Below are positions 1-8,078 of a DNA stretch of 41,489 bases, piece after piece. The stretch comes from Cytophagaceae bacterium (GTDB lineage Bacteria; Bacteroidota; Bacteroidia; Cytophagales; Spirosomataceae): positions 1 to 41,489 of the forward strand of contig JAHEAY010000005.1 of the NCBI GenBank assembly GCA_024642485.1, given 5' to 3'. Every line of letters begins with the position of its first letter. The first letter of the stretch is position 1. Under the pieces are notes generated by a model that was not told the DNA's origin, searched no databases, and saw only the letters and a list, made by a program, of their open reading frames with translations. Position numbers and translations under genes: made by a program.

Positions 1-433
1 AACCTCGATATCCAGCAATCGATGAGATTCCAATGATACCTCCTTTACTTTGTTTTAAATATGGCAGGGCAGCATGTGTCGCATAGACAGTTCCCCAAAA
101 ATTAATGTCCATGACCTGTTTCAGAACTTGAAGGTCGACGGTCTCAAACATCGATCGCATCGATATGCCCGCATTATTAATTAATAGGTCGATTCTGCCA
201 AATCGATCGACCGTCTCTTGTATCATTTTTCGAGTTTGTTCCTCTGAGCTACTATCACAAACAATAGCATATTGTTCGATGTTAGCCGCTTGTAATTCAG
301 CCGCAGCTTTGTTTAGCTTTGTTTGATTACGACCAGTTATGACGACAATCGCTCCTTGTCTGCCATATTCAAATGCCAATGCTTTGCCTATACCCGAGCT
401 CGCTCCTGTGATGATAATAACTTGATTCTTCAT
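1..433 (-). CDS. SDR-family oxidoreductase, C-terminal part missing (window edge)
   Basis: This gene is absent from the ORF track because it runs off the left edge; I translated it from the ATG at 433 on the minus strand. About 144 residues are visible. They show the classical short-chain dehydrogenase N-terminus: a beta strand, the dinucleotide-binding motif TGASSGIG near residue 9, the NNAG motif near residue 89, and ISSIAG, whose serine belongs to the catalytic triad. The catalytic Tyr-x3-Lys would lie beyond the edge. The order of motifs is that of a classical NAD(P)(H)-dependent SDR; the substrate cannot be inferred. It is divergent from rlmD, with about 90 bp between the starts. Confidence 0.88.
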   Translation of the reverse strand, partial: MKNQVIIITGASSGIGKALAFEYGRQGAIVVITGRNQTKLNKAAAELQAANIEQYAIVCDSSSEEQTRKMIQETVDRFGRIDLLINNAGISMRSMFETVDLQVLKQVMDINFWGTVYATHAALPYLKQSKGGIIGISSIAGYRG

Positions 434-524
434 GTAAATTAATTTGCTTGCGAAGTTAAGGTTTTATCTTGAATTGGTTGGCTTGCCCACATAAAGCCGT
501 ATTTTTGTGCACATTTTTAGCAGC

Positions 525-1946
525 ATGAGTAAGAAAAAAGAAAAGAAAGCCCCAGTGGTGTTGGAACAAATCGCCATTTTGGATTTTGCCGCTGAGGCAA
601 AATGCATTGCCAAAGTGAACGATGAAGTAATTTTTGTGCAAGGTGCGGTGGCTCCGGGTGATATCGCCGACTTGCGTATTTTAAAGTCGAAGAAAAGCTT
701 TAAACAAGCGCAAGCAATTAATATTCAGCCACTTTCTAAACATCGTACCGAAGTTGCTTGTAGCCATTTTGGTATTTGCGGTGGTTGTAAATGGCAACAT
801 GTTTCTTATGAATCGCAAACGGCATTTAAGACCCAACAAGTTAAAGATAATTTGACGCGAATTGCGAAGGTGAAATTGCCCGAATTTCAACCCATTTTAG
901 GTTCTGAAGAGACATATTATTACCGAAATAAACTGGAATTTACATTTTCTTGTGCGCGATGGCTGACCGAAGATGAAATTGGAAAAGAAGATTTAGGCAA
1001 CATGAATGCCTTGGGATTCCATGTTCCTGGTCGTTTTGATAAGATTTTACCCGTAGATCATTGTTACCTGCAACCGGATCCATCGAATGCGATACGTAAT
1101 GGTGTGCGTGATTTTGCTAATGCGAATGGTATCTCATATTATGAATTGAAAAACCAACAAGAAGGTGCTTTGCGTAATTTGATTATTCGAAATACGGTTA
1201 CCGACGAATGGATGGTCACTGTTCAATTCGCCTATGCAACAGAGGAAGAAATTAAATTGGTCATGGAATATTTGAAATCGTCATTTCCTATGATTACGTC
1301 GCTAAACTATGTCATTAACCAAAAAGGGAACGATACTTTCCACGATTTAGAAGTTGTCTGCTACCATGGCAAACCATTCATGGTTGAAACGATGGAAGAT
1401 TTGAAATTTCAAATTGGCCCTAAATCCTTCTTCCAAACAAATGCCAAACAAGCCTTGAAATTATACCAGTTGGTGCGCGAATACGCCGACCTCCAAGGCA
1501 ATGAGGTTGTATATGATTTGTACACAGGAACGGGAACGATTGGTCTATTTCTTGCCAAACATGCGACAAAAGTCGTTGGTTTAGAATATGTGGAAATGGC
1601 CGTAGAAGATGCAAAAATTAATGCCGAATTAAATGGGATTACCAATGCAACTTTCTTTGCTGGCGATATGAAAAAGGTGTTAACAGAAGAATTCATCGCG
1701 ATTCATGGTGCACCGGATGTTATCATCACAGATCCTCCGCGTGCGGGAATGGATTTGGATGTAGTCAACCAAATCTTAGCTGTAAAACCGAAGAAAATCG
1801 TTTATGTAAGTTGTAATCCAGCTACGCAAGCGCGCGATTTAGCTTTATTGGATGTAGCCTATGAGGTGGATGTGGTACATCCGGTGGATATGTTCCCACA
1901 GACGCATCATGTGGAGAATATTGTTAGATTGAGAGTTAAGAACTAA
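525..1946 (+). CDS. rlmD: 23S rRNA (uracil-C5)-methyltransferase, RlmD/RumA family
   Basis: SAM-dependent enzyme of the TrmA/RlmD family that puts a C5-methyl group on a uridine, most likely U1939 of 23S rRNA. The order is a TRAM-like N-terminal domain (roughly residues 10-65), the iron-sulfur cysteine cluster CSHFGICGGC, a SAM-binding motif DLYTGTGTIG, the substrate motif DPPRAGM, and SCNPATQARDL with the catalytic cysteine. The track opens at a GTG (507); I prefer the ATG at 525, giving MSKKKEKK and 473 residues. The last codons (LRVKN and the TAA) lie inside the heptad repeat array starting about 1931, so the repeat has shaped the C-terminus. It is convergent with dnaB. Family assignment is firm; the exact uridine target is inferred. 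Confidence 0.93.
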   Translation: MSKKKEKKAPVVLEQIAILDFAAEAKCIAKVNDEVIFVQGAVAPGDIADLRILKSKKSFKQAQAINIQPLSKHRTEVACSHFGICGGCKWQHVSYESQTAFKTQQVKDNLTRIAKVKLPEFQPILGSEETYYYRNKLEFTFSCARWLTEDEIGKEDLGNMNALGFHVPGRFDKILPVDHCYLQPDPSNAIRNGVRDFANANGISYYELKNQQEGALRNLIIRNTVTDEWMVTVQFAYATEEEIKLVMEYLKSSFPMITSLNYVINQKGNDTFHDLEVVCYHGKPFMVETMEDLKFQIGPKSFFQTNAKQALKLYQLVREYADLQGNEVVYDLYTGTGTIGLFLAKHATKVVGLEYVEMAVEDAKINAELNGITNATFFAGDMKKVLTEEFIAIHGAPDVIITDPPRAGMDLDVVNQILAVKPKKIVYVSCNPATQARDLALLDVAYEVDVVHPVDMFPQTHHVENIVRLRVKN

Positions 1947-2030
1947 GAACTAAGAGTTAAGAACTATGAGTAAGTTTTGATAAATATATTTAGCCAATTC
2001 TTAACTCTTAATTCTTAACTCTTAACTCCC
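1931..2030. repeat. Heptad-repeat element A (facing 7-bp arrays between convergent rlmD and dnaB)
   Basis: The left arm (1931-1965) is built of 7-mers AGAGTTA/AGAACTA. The right arm (1996-2030) is built of the reverse-complement words AATTCTT/AACTCTT. The 30-bp spacer is AT-rich. The arms match as a 35-bp inverted repeat with five differences. In the minus-strand transcript (the dnaB message) each of the five is a G-U wobble, so a long stem can form there. The rlmD stop is inside the left arm and the dnaB stop (2035-2037) lies five bases beyond the right arm. It may act as a bidirectional terminator. Confidence 0.8.
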
Positions 2031-2034
2031 CACT

Positions 2035-3636
2035 CTAAAAAGGGCTATTCAACGGATCAAAATCCTGCTCCGGAGGTAAATTCATTTTACTTCCTTTGAA
2101 TACAGCATCTCCTCCACCCTGTTCAAAATTGGATGTTTGATCACCTAGATTACTTAAGTTAAAGCTTTCGCCTCCCTCAGCACCTCCAAACGGTTGGAAA
2201 TCCAAATCACAATATTTCGTGAATTTACCGATGAACTTCAACCACACGCTGTCCAATGAACCGGAACGGTTTTTGGCCATGATAATTTCTCCCATTCCCG
2301 CTAAGGAATTTCCGTTTTCGTCGGCTGTAATTTGGTAGTACTCTGGTCGGTAAATGAACATAACCTGATCGGCATCTTGCTCAATGGCTCCCGATTCACG
2401 AAGGTCAGATAACTGAGGTTTTTTGTTTCCTCCACGTGTTTCTGTCGAACGGTTCAACTGCGAAAGTGCGATTACCGGTACATCAAGTTCTTTGGCTAAT
2501 TGCTTCAAGGCACGTGAGATTTGTGCAATTTCTTGTTCACGGTTACCACTCGCTCCTTTGCCTCCATTATCTCCGGTCATCAACTGCAAGTAGTCAATGA
2601 CAATTAATTTAATGTCTTTTTGGGCTTTTAAACGTCGGCATTTCGCACGAAGTTCAAGAATAGATAAGGCAGGTGTATCATCAACGAAGATCGGAGCCTC
2701 ATATAAACGCTTGATTTTCGTATGTAATTGTTGCCACTCATGTGGTTCTAATTTTCCTTTACGAATCTTTTCTGCCTCAATTTCAGCTTCTGCTGAAATG
2801 ATACGATTGACCAATTGCACAGCACTCATCTCCAGCGAGAATAAGGCAACAGCATGGCCCCACTCAACGGCAGCGTTCCGACAAGCCGAAACGACAAAGG
2901 CCGTTTTACCCATACCGGGACGTGCTGCGATGATGATTAATTCTTGTTTTTGCCAACCTGATGTCAAACGATCCAAATCTGTGAAACCAGACGGAACTCC
3001 AGTCATACCACTTTTTTGTTGTTGCTTCTCCTCTAATTCCGCAACGGCTTTTAAGAGAATGTCTGACATACTTTCGTAGTTCTTACGAATATTGGATTCA
3101 GCGATCGTAAATAACTCCTGTTCCATGTGGTCCAAAATTTGGAACACATCCGTTGTATCTTCATACGATAAACGTTGGATTTCCGAGGAAACATGAATCA
3201 ATTGGCGTTTGATGTATTGCTCAATGATGATACGTGCATGAAATTCAACGTTTGAAGTTGAACTAACCCTCGATGTTAATTGAGCTAAATAAGCGGTCCC
3301 TCCTGCCTTTTCTAAATCTCCAGTGGACTTTAAATGGTTGTTAACCGTTAATAAGTCGACCGGTTGTGATTGCTGAAAAAGCGCCTGAATGGCACCGAAA
3401 ATTTTGGTATGAGCTTCCTTGTAAAAACTATCTGGTTTAAGTAATTCGATCACGTTCGCCAAAGGCTCCTTTTCAAGCATCAATGCACCTAACAAAGCTT
3501 CCTCTAAATCAACCGCTTGTGGAGGTAATTTGCCTAAACCTAAATCACTCAGCCGTTGTGGCATATTTGACCGATTTGAGCTATTAATCCCCTGTTTGCC
3601 CTTGTTGAAAGTTTGCGATGTGTTATTCGAATCCAT
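2035..3636 (-). CDS. dnaB: Replicative DNA helicase DnaB
   Basis: Hexameric 5'-3' replicative helicase that unwinds DNA ahead of the replisome. The N-terminal primase-interacting domain (about residues 40-140 from the chosen start) is followed by a RecA-like domain with Walker A ARPGMGKTA, Walker B-type VIDYLQLM, and the later SQLNR and DLRESGAIEQDAD motifs. The track ORF begins 20 residues earlier; I chose the ATG at 3636 (MDSNNTSQ) because the extra residues are hydrophobic, AT-rich and outside the family's usual start. This gives 533 residues, slightly long because of an N-terminal Ser/Asn-rich tail and a C-terminal acidic tail. No intein is present. DnaE lies in the same window but is not linked to it. 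Confidence 0.96.
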   Translation of the reverse strand: MDSNNTSQTFNKGKQGINSSNRSNMPQRLSDLGLGKLPPQAVDLEEALLGALMLEKEPLANVIELLKPDSFYKEAHTKIFGAIQALFQQSQPVDLLTVNNHLKSTGDLEKAGGTAYLAQLTSRVSSTSNVEFHARIIIEQYIKRQLIHVSSEIQRLSYEDTTDVFQILDHMEQELFTIAESNIRKNYESMSDILLKAVAELEEKQQQKSGMTGVPSGFTDLDRLTSGWQKQELIIIAARPGMGKTAFVVSACRNAAVEWGHAVALFSLEMSAVQLVNRIISAEAEIEAEKIRKGKLEPHEWQQLHTKIKRLYEAPIFVDDTPALSILELRAKCRRLKAQKDIKLIVIDYLQLMTGDNGGKGASGNREQEIAQISRALKQLAKELDVPVIALSQLNRSTETRGGNKKPQLSDLRESGAIEQDADQVMFIYRPEYYQITADENGNSLAGMGEIIMAKNRSGSLDSVWLKFIGKFTKYCDLDFQPFGGAEGGESFNLSNLGDQTSNFEQGGGDAVFKGSKMNLPPEQDFDPLNSPF

Positions 3637-3660
3637 AAGTACAATTTTACAATTTTTTAT

Positions 3661-3668
3661 CAAAAATA
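3661..3668 (-). promoter_or_regulatory. Candidate -7 element for dnaB
   Basis: Read on the minus strand this is TATTTTTG, matching the Bacteroidota -7 consensus TAnnTTTG, 25 bases before the dnaB ATG. No TTG is found at the expected 19-21 base spacing, so the call is weak. Confidence 0.3.
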
Positions 3669-3743
3669 TCACCCTGTTGGTGAGATAAAATTTCAATCTT
3701 TCTCTATTTTAGTACTTTCATTCCACATTAAAATCTTGCCTAC

Positions 3744-4703
3744 TTGTTAGAGAAAATTATTTCCTTGTCGGACATCTCCCTAATTGAATTTTTAGGGGTT
3801 TCGAATTCCAATTTTCAGCTTTTGACAGAAGCTTTTCCACAAACTAAAATCATTGCACGCGGTGACCAATTAATCATTCGTGGTTCTGATGATCAAATGG
3901 CCTTGGTCGAGGCGATCGTTAATCAATGTATTCAGCATTTGAACAAGCACAATGCTTTTACGGCCGTTCACATGAAGGCTTACATTGAGTCTATTTTGAA
4001 TCCTACGGGGGAAGAAATGGAGACACCGTGGGTGGAAGATAAAGATGTGCTTTTGTTCGGAAATAAGGGGATTGTGATCAAGGCCAAAACGCCTAACCAA
4101 CGCAAGCTGGTTGACGCTGCAGCTAGCAATGACATCGTTTTTGCAATTGGACCAGCGGGAACAGGAAAAACGTATACAGCTGTTGCGCTAGCAGTTAAAG
4201 CCTTAAAAAACAAAGAAGTAAAGAAGATTATTATTACCAGACCCGCAGTAGAGGCCGGAGAGAATTTAGGCTTTTTACCAGGGGATTTAAAAGAAAAAAT
4301 TGATCCCTATTTAAGGCCGATTTATGATGCATTGGATGATATGATTCCAGCAGAGAAATTGAAGTTCTATTTAGAAAATCGGACGATTGAAATTGCTCCT
4401 TTGGCGTATATGCGAGGTAGAACGTTGAATAAGGCATTTATTCTATTGGATGAGGCGCAAAATACAACTTCTATGCAAATGAAGATGTTTTTAACTCGGA
4501 TGGGCATCCAATCGAAAACGATTATTACGGGCGATAAATCGCAAGTCGACTTACCCAAAAATCAAACGTCTGGTTTGGGTGAAGCGGAACGTATTTTAGG
4601 AGGTATTAATGGTATCGCTTTTGTTGAGTTGGACGGTTCAGATGTCGTTCGTCACCGTTTGGTTCGCAAAATCATTGAAGCTTATGGAAAGCAAGACAAG
4701 TAA
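3744..4703 (+). CDS. PhoH-like P-loop ATPase
   Basis: PhoH-family cytoplasmic ATPase, about 319 residues, the usual length. It has a KH-like N-terminal part (about residues 1-110) and a P-loop domain with Walker A GPAGTGKTYTAVA near residue 136 and Walker B FILLDEAQNTT near residue 233. The family is linked to RNA metabolism; its exact substrate is not settled. The start is a TTG at 3744, there being no in-frame ATG upstream; the resulting N-terminus (EKIISLSDISLIEFLG) is the conserved family start. The downstream acetyltransferase overlaps its last 20 bases, so the two genes are translationally coupled, and a pirin gene follows. Confidence 0.92.
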   Translation: MLEKIISLSDISLIEFLGVSNSNFQLLTEAFPQTKIIARGDQLIIRGSDDQMALVEAIVNQCIQHLNKHNAFTAVHMKAYIESILNPTGEEMETPWVEDKDVLLFGNKGIVIKAKTPNQRKLVDAAASNDIVFAIGPAGTGKTYTAVALAVKALKNKEVKKIIITRPAVEAGENLGFLPGDLKEKIDPYLRPIYDALDDMIPAEKLKFYLENRTIEIAPLAYMRGRTLNKAFILLDEAQNTTSMQMKMFLTRMGIQSKTIITGDKSQVDLPKNQTSGLGEAERILGGINGIAFVELDGSDVVRHRLVRKIIEAYGKQDK

Positions 4704-5130
4704 AATCATTCAGGCTGATTCAGATGCGCTCATCGCAGCGGTATTTGATATACGAACAGAAGTATTTGTTCATGAACAAAAATGCTTGCCTTCCGAAGAG
4801 TTTGATGAATTGGATGCGCAAGCAATTCATTTTTTATTGTTTGACAATCAGCGTCCTGTTTCCACCGGACGTATACGTAAAACGAATAAAGGAATTAAAA
4901 TTGAGCGCATTGCTACTTTAAAGAACTTTCGGGGAAAAGGTTTTGCGAGTGAAATGATCCGACATTTAATTCAAGAAGCTCAGCAACGCTATCCGGAGCA
5001 AACATATTTCTATTTACATGCTCAGGTGGATGTGATGCCTTTGTATCGTTCATTAGGCTTTGTTCCTTATGGGGGAACTTTTATCGAAGCAGATATTGTT
5101 CATCAAGCCATGGAACTTCAATTAAACTAA
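4684..5130 (+). CDS. GNAT-family N-acetyltransferase, ElaA-like
   Basis: A 148-residue acetyl-CoA-dependent acyltransferase. The track ORF starts at 4609 inside phoH, but the ATG at 4684 (MESKTSKIIQ) is the sensible start and overlaps the phoH stop by 20 bases. Visible GNAT features are IERIATLKNFRGKGFASEMI, with the R/Q-x-x-G-x-G/A acetyl-CoA loop (FRGKGFA), and a C-terminal YRSLGFVPYGG strand-loop. The early FDIRTEVFVHEQKC stretch resembles ElaA-type proteins. The substrate is unknown. It sits between phoH and a pirin gene with tight spacing on both sides, so one transcript is likely. Confidence 0.85.
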   Translation: MESKTSKIIQADSDALIAAVFDIRTEVFVHEQKCLPSEEFDELDAQAIHFLLFDNQRPVSTGRIRKTNKGIKIERIATLKNFRGKGFASEMIRHLIQEAQQRYPEQTYFYLHAQVDVMPLYRSLGFVPYGGTFIEADIVHQAMELQLN

Positions 5131-5136
5131 AATCAA

Positions 5137-6009
5137 ATGGCTATTAAAGCGATTGAGGCAGTATATCCTCCTGGTCCCGCACATTTTGTTGGGGATGGTT
5201 TTCGAGTACATAATTTTATACCGAGTCGACATGGTTTAGACATGCATCGCATGACTCCATTTATCATGATGGATTATGGTGCCAAATTTCATTTCCCTCC
5301 ATCTGATTCATTGAAAGGTGTAGGTGTACATCCGCATAGAGGATTTGAGACAGTCACGATTGCCTATAAAGGCCGCGTAGCACACCATGACAGTGCCGGT
5401 GGTGGTGGAGTCATTGGTGAAGGCGATGTCCAATGGATGACGGCGGCATCAGGTGTATTGCACAAAGAATATCACGAAGAGTCGTTCAGTAAAACGGGTG
5501 GTGATTTTCAAATGGTGCAATTGTGGGTGAATTTACCTGCCAAAGATAAAATGTCGGCACCCAAATACCAGGCAATTGAAAATGCTAGCATTCCTAAAGT
5601 GCCTGTTGAAAATGGTTATGTGGAGGTCATTGCTGGTGAATTTCAAGGTACTAAAGGCAAAGCTTCAACTTTCACTCCGGTGCATCTATTTAACGCACAT
5701 TTGCAATCAGGAGCTAAGGCAGAATTTTCCTTCCCTGCATCTTATAATACTTGTTTAATCGTTGTAGAAGGAGAAATTCGAATCAATGATGCTGATGAAC
5801 TTGTGCCTGTAGATCATTTTGTGCTCTTCGAAAATGAAGGCGAAACCTTTCACATCGAAGCAACTGAGCATTCCAAAATATTAATCCTGAGCGGCGAACC
5901 TATTCGCGAACCGATTGCTTCACATGGGCCTTTTGTGATGAATACCCGACAAGAAATCATGCAAGCGTTTCATGATTTTGAGGCTGGAAAATTTGGAACA
6001 CTTAACTAA
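5137..6009 (+). CDS. Pirin family protein
   Basis: Bicupin of the pirin family (290 residues, typical length). The N-terminal cupin carries the metal-binding signature: VHPHRGFETVTI, then HHDSAGGGG and the GDVQWMTAASGVLHKE stretch, which supply the His/His/His/Glu iron ligands of known pirins. Some bacterial pirins are quercetin dioxygenases and others bind regulators; which applies here is unknown. The gene begins six bases after the GNAT stop and ends the phoH-GNAT-pirin operon. Its TAA stop (6007-6009) is the first triplet of the left arm of heptad element B. Confidence 0.93.
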   Translation: MAIKAIEAVYPPGPAHFVGDGFRVHNFIPSRHGLDMHRMTPFIMMDYGAKFHFPPSDSLKGVGVHPHRGFETVTIAYKGRVAHHDSAGGGGVIGEGDVQWMTAASGVLHKEYHEESFSKTGGDFQMVQLWVNLPAKDKMSAPKYQAIENASIPKVPVENGYVEVIAGEFQGTKGKASTFTPVHLFNAHLQSGAKAEFSFPASYNTCLIVVEGEIRINDADELVPVDHFVLFENEGETFHIEATEHSKILILSGEPIREPIASHGPFVMNTRQEIMQAFHDFEAGKFGTLN

Positions 6010-6145
6010 GAGGTAAGAGTGAAGAACTAAGAGGTTGGTGGTAAATTTAGCTATTAATATAAATTCTAAAGCATAAAAAAGAGGTAAAAGATTGGCTGTC
6101 AAACAACCAAACTTTTACCTCTTAATTCTTATCTCTTACCTCTTA
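6004..6145. repeat. Heptad-repeat element B (between convergent pirin and DUF3127 genes)
   Basis: The left arm (6004-6038) reads AACTAAG-AGGTAAG-AGTGAAG-AACTAAG-AGGTTGG. The right arm (6117-6145) reads ACCTCTT-AATTCTT-ATCTCTT-ACCTCTT-A. Positions 6007-6035 and 6117-6145 form a 29-bp inverted repeat with three differences, and it runs exactly from the pirin stop codon to the stop codon of the opposing DUF3127 gene. A separate hairpin sits between the arms. Confidence 0.8.
6081..6121. terminator. Hairpin inside heptad element B, likely bidirectional terminator
   Basis: GAGGTAAAAG (6081-6090) and CTTTTACCTC (6112-6121) are a perfect 10-bp inverted repeat, extended inside by TTGG/CCAA after an A-A mismatch. 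It lies between convergent genes. The right half merges into the right heptad arm. Confidence 0.6.
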
Positions 6146-6553
6146 AAAAGGTAAATCATCCCCACTCTCCGCCGCTAATGGAGGAAAGTTGTTTGCAGGA
6201 GCTGCACTTGTAGCAGCAGCTGCTGGAGCTGAAGGTGCCCATCCAGCATTATCTTGAGCTGGTGAAGGCGCAGACGCACCAGAACGATCTAAACGGTAGG
6301 CACGAATCTCTGTGTACCAGCGCTCATTATATTCTCTTGATTCCACATTGAATTGCACTTTCACGATTTCACCTTCTTGGATAGGTGCTAAATCTTGGGT
6401 CTTATCGCCCCATACCGACATGCAAACTTTTTTAGGATATTGATCTTGTGTCTCTAAAACAAACTCTTGTTTGATCCAGTTTGTTCCGTTTCTGCCTGTT
6501 CCCGTAACCTCAGACATTTTCTTAATAAGTTTTCCGCTTAGTTCTAAAGCCAT
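6143..6553 (-). CDS. DUF3127 domain protein (small OB-fold-like protein)
   Basis: A 136-residue protein. The track extends it to 6709, but that extension reads back through tRNA-Leu; the ATG at 6553 (MALELSGKLIKK) is the real start. The body (WIKQEFVLETQDQYPKKVC, ESREYNERWYTEIRAYRLDR) matches the DUF3127 family found widely in Bacteroidota, which I recall as OB-fold or single-strand-binding-protein-like. The C-terminal 45 residues are a low-complexity Ala/Pro/Ser linker ending in GDDLPF, an acidic tip like that of SSB proteins, which recruits partners in SSB. The function is unproven; a nucleic-acid-binding role is inferred from the fold and tail. Confidence 0.82.
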   Translation of the reverse strand: MALELSGKLIKKMSEVTGTGRNGTNWIKQEFVLETQDQYPKKVCMSVWGDKTQDLAPIQEGEIVKVQFNVESREYNERWYTEIRAYRLDRSGASAPSPAQDNAGWAPSAPAAAATSAAPANNFPPLAAESGDDLPF

Positions 6554-6624
6554 TACTTGATATTTTTGAATGATTGAATTGTTGGCAAGTAAGTAAATAT
6601 TTGGTAATTTTACTAACCGTTTTT

Positions 6625-6708
6625 GGCGATGTGGTGAAATTGGTAGACACGCTACTTTGAGGTGGTAGTGCCGCTTTAGGTATGGGAGTTCGAATCTCCC
6701 CATCGTCA
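6625..6708 (+). tRNA. tRNA-Leu (anticodon GAG)
   Basis: Class II tRNA read by eye. Acceptor GGCGATG pairs with CATCGTC (one G-T), D-arm GGTGAAATTGGTAGACACG, anticodon arm CTACT-TTGAGGT-GGTAG with anticodon GAG at 6659-6661, a variable arm (TGCCGCTTTAGGTAT region), T-arm GGGAG-TTCGAAT-CTCCC, and discriminator A at 6708. The 3' CCA is not encoded (CGA follows). It reads CUC/CUU leucine codons. A T-run follows at about 6714. The trhO start is 28 bases downstream. Confidence 0.93.
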
Positions 6709-6735
6709 CGAAATTTTTTGTTTAATCTGTAAATC

Positions 6736-7734
6736 ATGTTGAAGATGAAGCCTTACAGTGTGTTACTTTACTATAACTATACTCCTATTTCGAATCCTGA
6801 GGAGTATCGTATCAAACATCACCTTTTTTGCATCGAAAACAATCTGCTTGGACGTGTCATCGTGGCTGCAGAAGGTTTAAATGGAACAGTTTCGGGATTG
6901 AAAGCCGACTGTGATGCTTACATGGCTTGGTTAGAACAGGATCCCATTTTTGCTGGATCCGATTTTGATTTCAAAATTGAATCTTCTGAAGCTCACACGT
7001 TCAATAAACTTCATGTTCGCGTGAAAGCTGAAATCGTGCACTCCGACCTGCCTGTTGACCCTCGTGTGAAAACAGGTAAACACCTCAAACCTAAAGAATT
7101 CAAGGAGATGTTGAAAAACGATCCTGATGTCGTTTTGGTAGATATGCGTTCCAATTATGAACATGAATTAGGTCGTTTTAAAGGTGCTTATACCTTTGAC
7201 ATGGAGAACTTACGTGATTTGCCCAATCATGTTCAAGAAATCGAACATCTGAAAGGGAAAAAGGTTATTACGTATTGTACCGGTGGTATCAAATGTGAAA
7301 AGGCTTCTGCCTATTTGTTAGATCAAGGATTTGAAAATGTATATCAATTGCACGGAGGAATCATCAAATATGGCCTAGAAGAAGGCGGTGAGGATTTTGA
7401 TGGATCTTGTTATGTATTTGATAATCGCGTGGCAACTCCGGTTAATTCAGTCAATCCTGAGGTAATTTCTAAATGTCATGTATGTAATGAACGCTCAGAC
7501 CATATGGTCAATTGTGCTAATCCAGAATGTAATGAGCATTTAGCGATTTGCCCAAATTGCTTGAAGGAAATGGAAGGTGCTTGTTCTAAGGAATGCAAAG
7601 AACATCCGCGCAAACGCCCTTACAACGAAAAAGGATATTATTCCAAAAACTCGGTTGGATACTCGCCAGAACTGGGTTTTAAATCCTTTGGTAGAAATGA
7701 AAAAATCGAAAAGAAAAAAATGGCTCAATCTTGA
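6736..7734 (+). CDS. trhO: tRNA uridine(34) hydroxylase TrhO (rhodanese-domain, YceA family)
   Basis: A 332-residue rhodanese-fold protein of the YceA/TrhO family, which uses oxygen to hydroxylate U34 in tRNAs (precursor of cmo5U/mo5U). The N-terminal domain (VAAEGLNGTVSG) is followed by a rhodanese domain with DMRSNYEHELGRF and the active-site loop YCTGGIKCEKA. The C-terminus adds a Cys-rich tail (CHVCNE, NCANPEC, CPNCLKEMEGACSKEC) that may bind a metal, common in this family. The ATG at 6736 is used; a second Met three codons on is possible. The last codons (ATGGCTCAATCTTGA) form the ascending half of a terminator hairpin. The neighbouring tRNA-Leu has G34 and cannot be its substrate. Confidence 0.9.
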   Translation: MLKMKPYSVLLYYNYTPISNPEEYRIKHHLFCIENNLLGRVIVAAEGLNGTVSGLKADCDAYMAWLEQDPIFAGSDFDFKIESSEAHTFNKLHVRVKAEIVHSDLPVDPRVKTGKHLKPKEFKEMLKNDPDVVLVDMRSNYEHELGRFKGAYTFDMENLRDLPNHVQEIEHLKGKKVITYCTGGIKCEKASAYLLDQGFENVYQLHGGIIKYGLEEGGEDFDGSCYVFDNRVATPVNSVNPEVISKCHVCNERSDHMVNCANPECNEHLAICPNCLKEMEGACSKECKEHPRKRPYNEKGYYSKNSVGYSPELGFKSFGRNEKIEKKKMAQS

Positions 7735-7744
7735 GCCATTTTTA
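7714..7744. terminator. Bidirectional terminator overlapping the trhO stop codon
   Basis: TGGCTCAA-TC-TTGAGCCA is a perfect 8-bp stem with a 2-base loop, preceded by an A-run and followed by a T-run, so it can work on both strands. It contains the last codons and the TGA of trhO and ends just before the stop of the convergent DUF1801 gene. Confidence 0.85.
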
Positions 7745-8074
7745 TTTACTGACTTCTTCCACACGAAAACGTGTGATATCCTTGATTAATTCAATTGGCA
7801 TGGGTAAATGATAAGGGAACTTAACTGCCCCTTTGGATCCTTCAAAGGCATTTAATCGTTCTTGAAAAACGACCAAGGGTTTTGGCGTTGGATAAAACCC
7901 CAAGTGATTATTCCACGCAGCAAAGTGAACCAAATTCTTCTTGTATTTAAACGTAGGCATCCCATAGGCCATTGTTTCCTCGGTACCTTCTGGAACGACT
8001 GAACGAATTGCATCACGCACCTCGCGCAAGATTTTCTGTGTGGCTTCTGGGAATGTATTGATGTATTCTTCCAT
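7742..8074 (-). CDS. DUF1801 family protein (YdhG-like)
   Basis: A 110-residue protein starting MEEYINTFPEATQKIL, with the family's ETMAYGMPTFKYKKNLVHFAAW stretch, HLGFYP, and a LPMPIELIKDITRFRVEE C-terminus. These match the DUF1801/YdhG fold, of which some members are described as iron chaperone (frataxin)-like; the role here is unknown. It is the last gene of a three-gene minus-strand run after a GreA-like factor and a DUF2834 protein, with a four-base gap to the preceding gene. It is convergent with trhO and shares a terminator with it. Confidence 0.85.
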   Translation of the reverse strand: MEEYINTFPEATQKILREVRDAIRSVVPEGTEETMAYGMPTFKYKKNLVHFAAWNNHLGFYPTPKPLVVFQERLNAFEGSKGAVKFPYHLPMPIELIKDITRFRVEEVSK

Positions 8075-8078
8075 AATT

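Noticed and set aside
2597-3079. 160-aa plus-strand ORF inside dnaB
   Set aside because: It lies wholly antisense to the conserved DnaB ATPase domain and shows no recognisable domain; a shadow ORF.
6554-6709. N-terminal extension of the DUF3127 gene in the ORF track
   Set aside because: It is antisense to tRNA-Leu; the ATG at 6553 starts the conserved domain.
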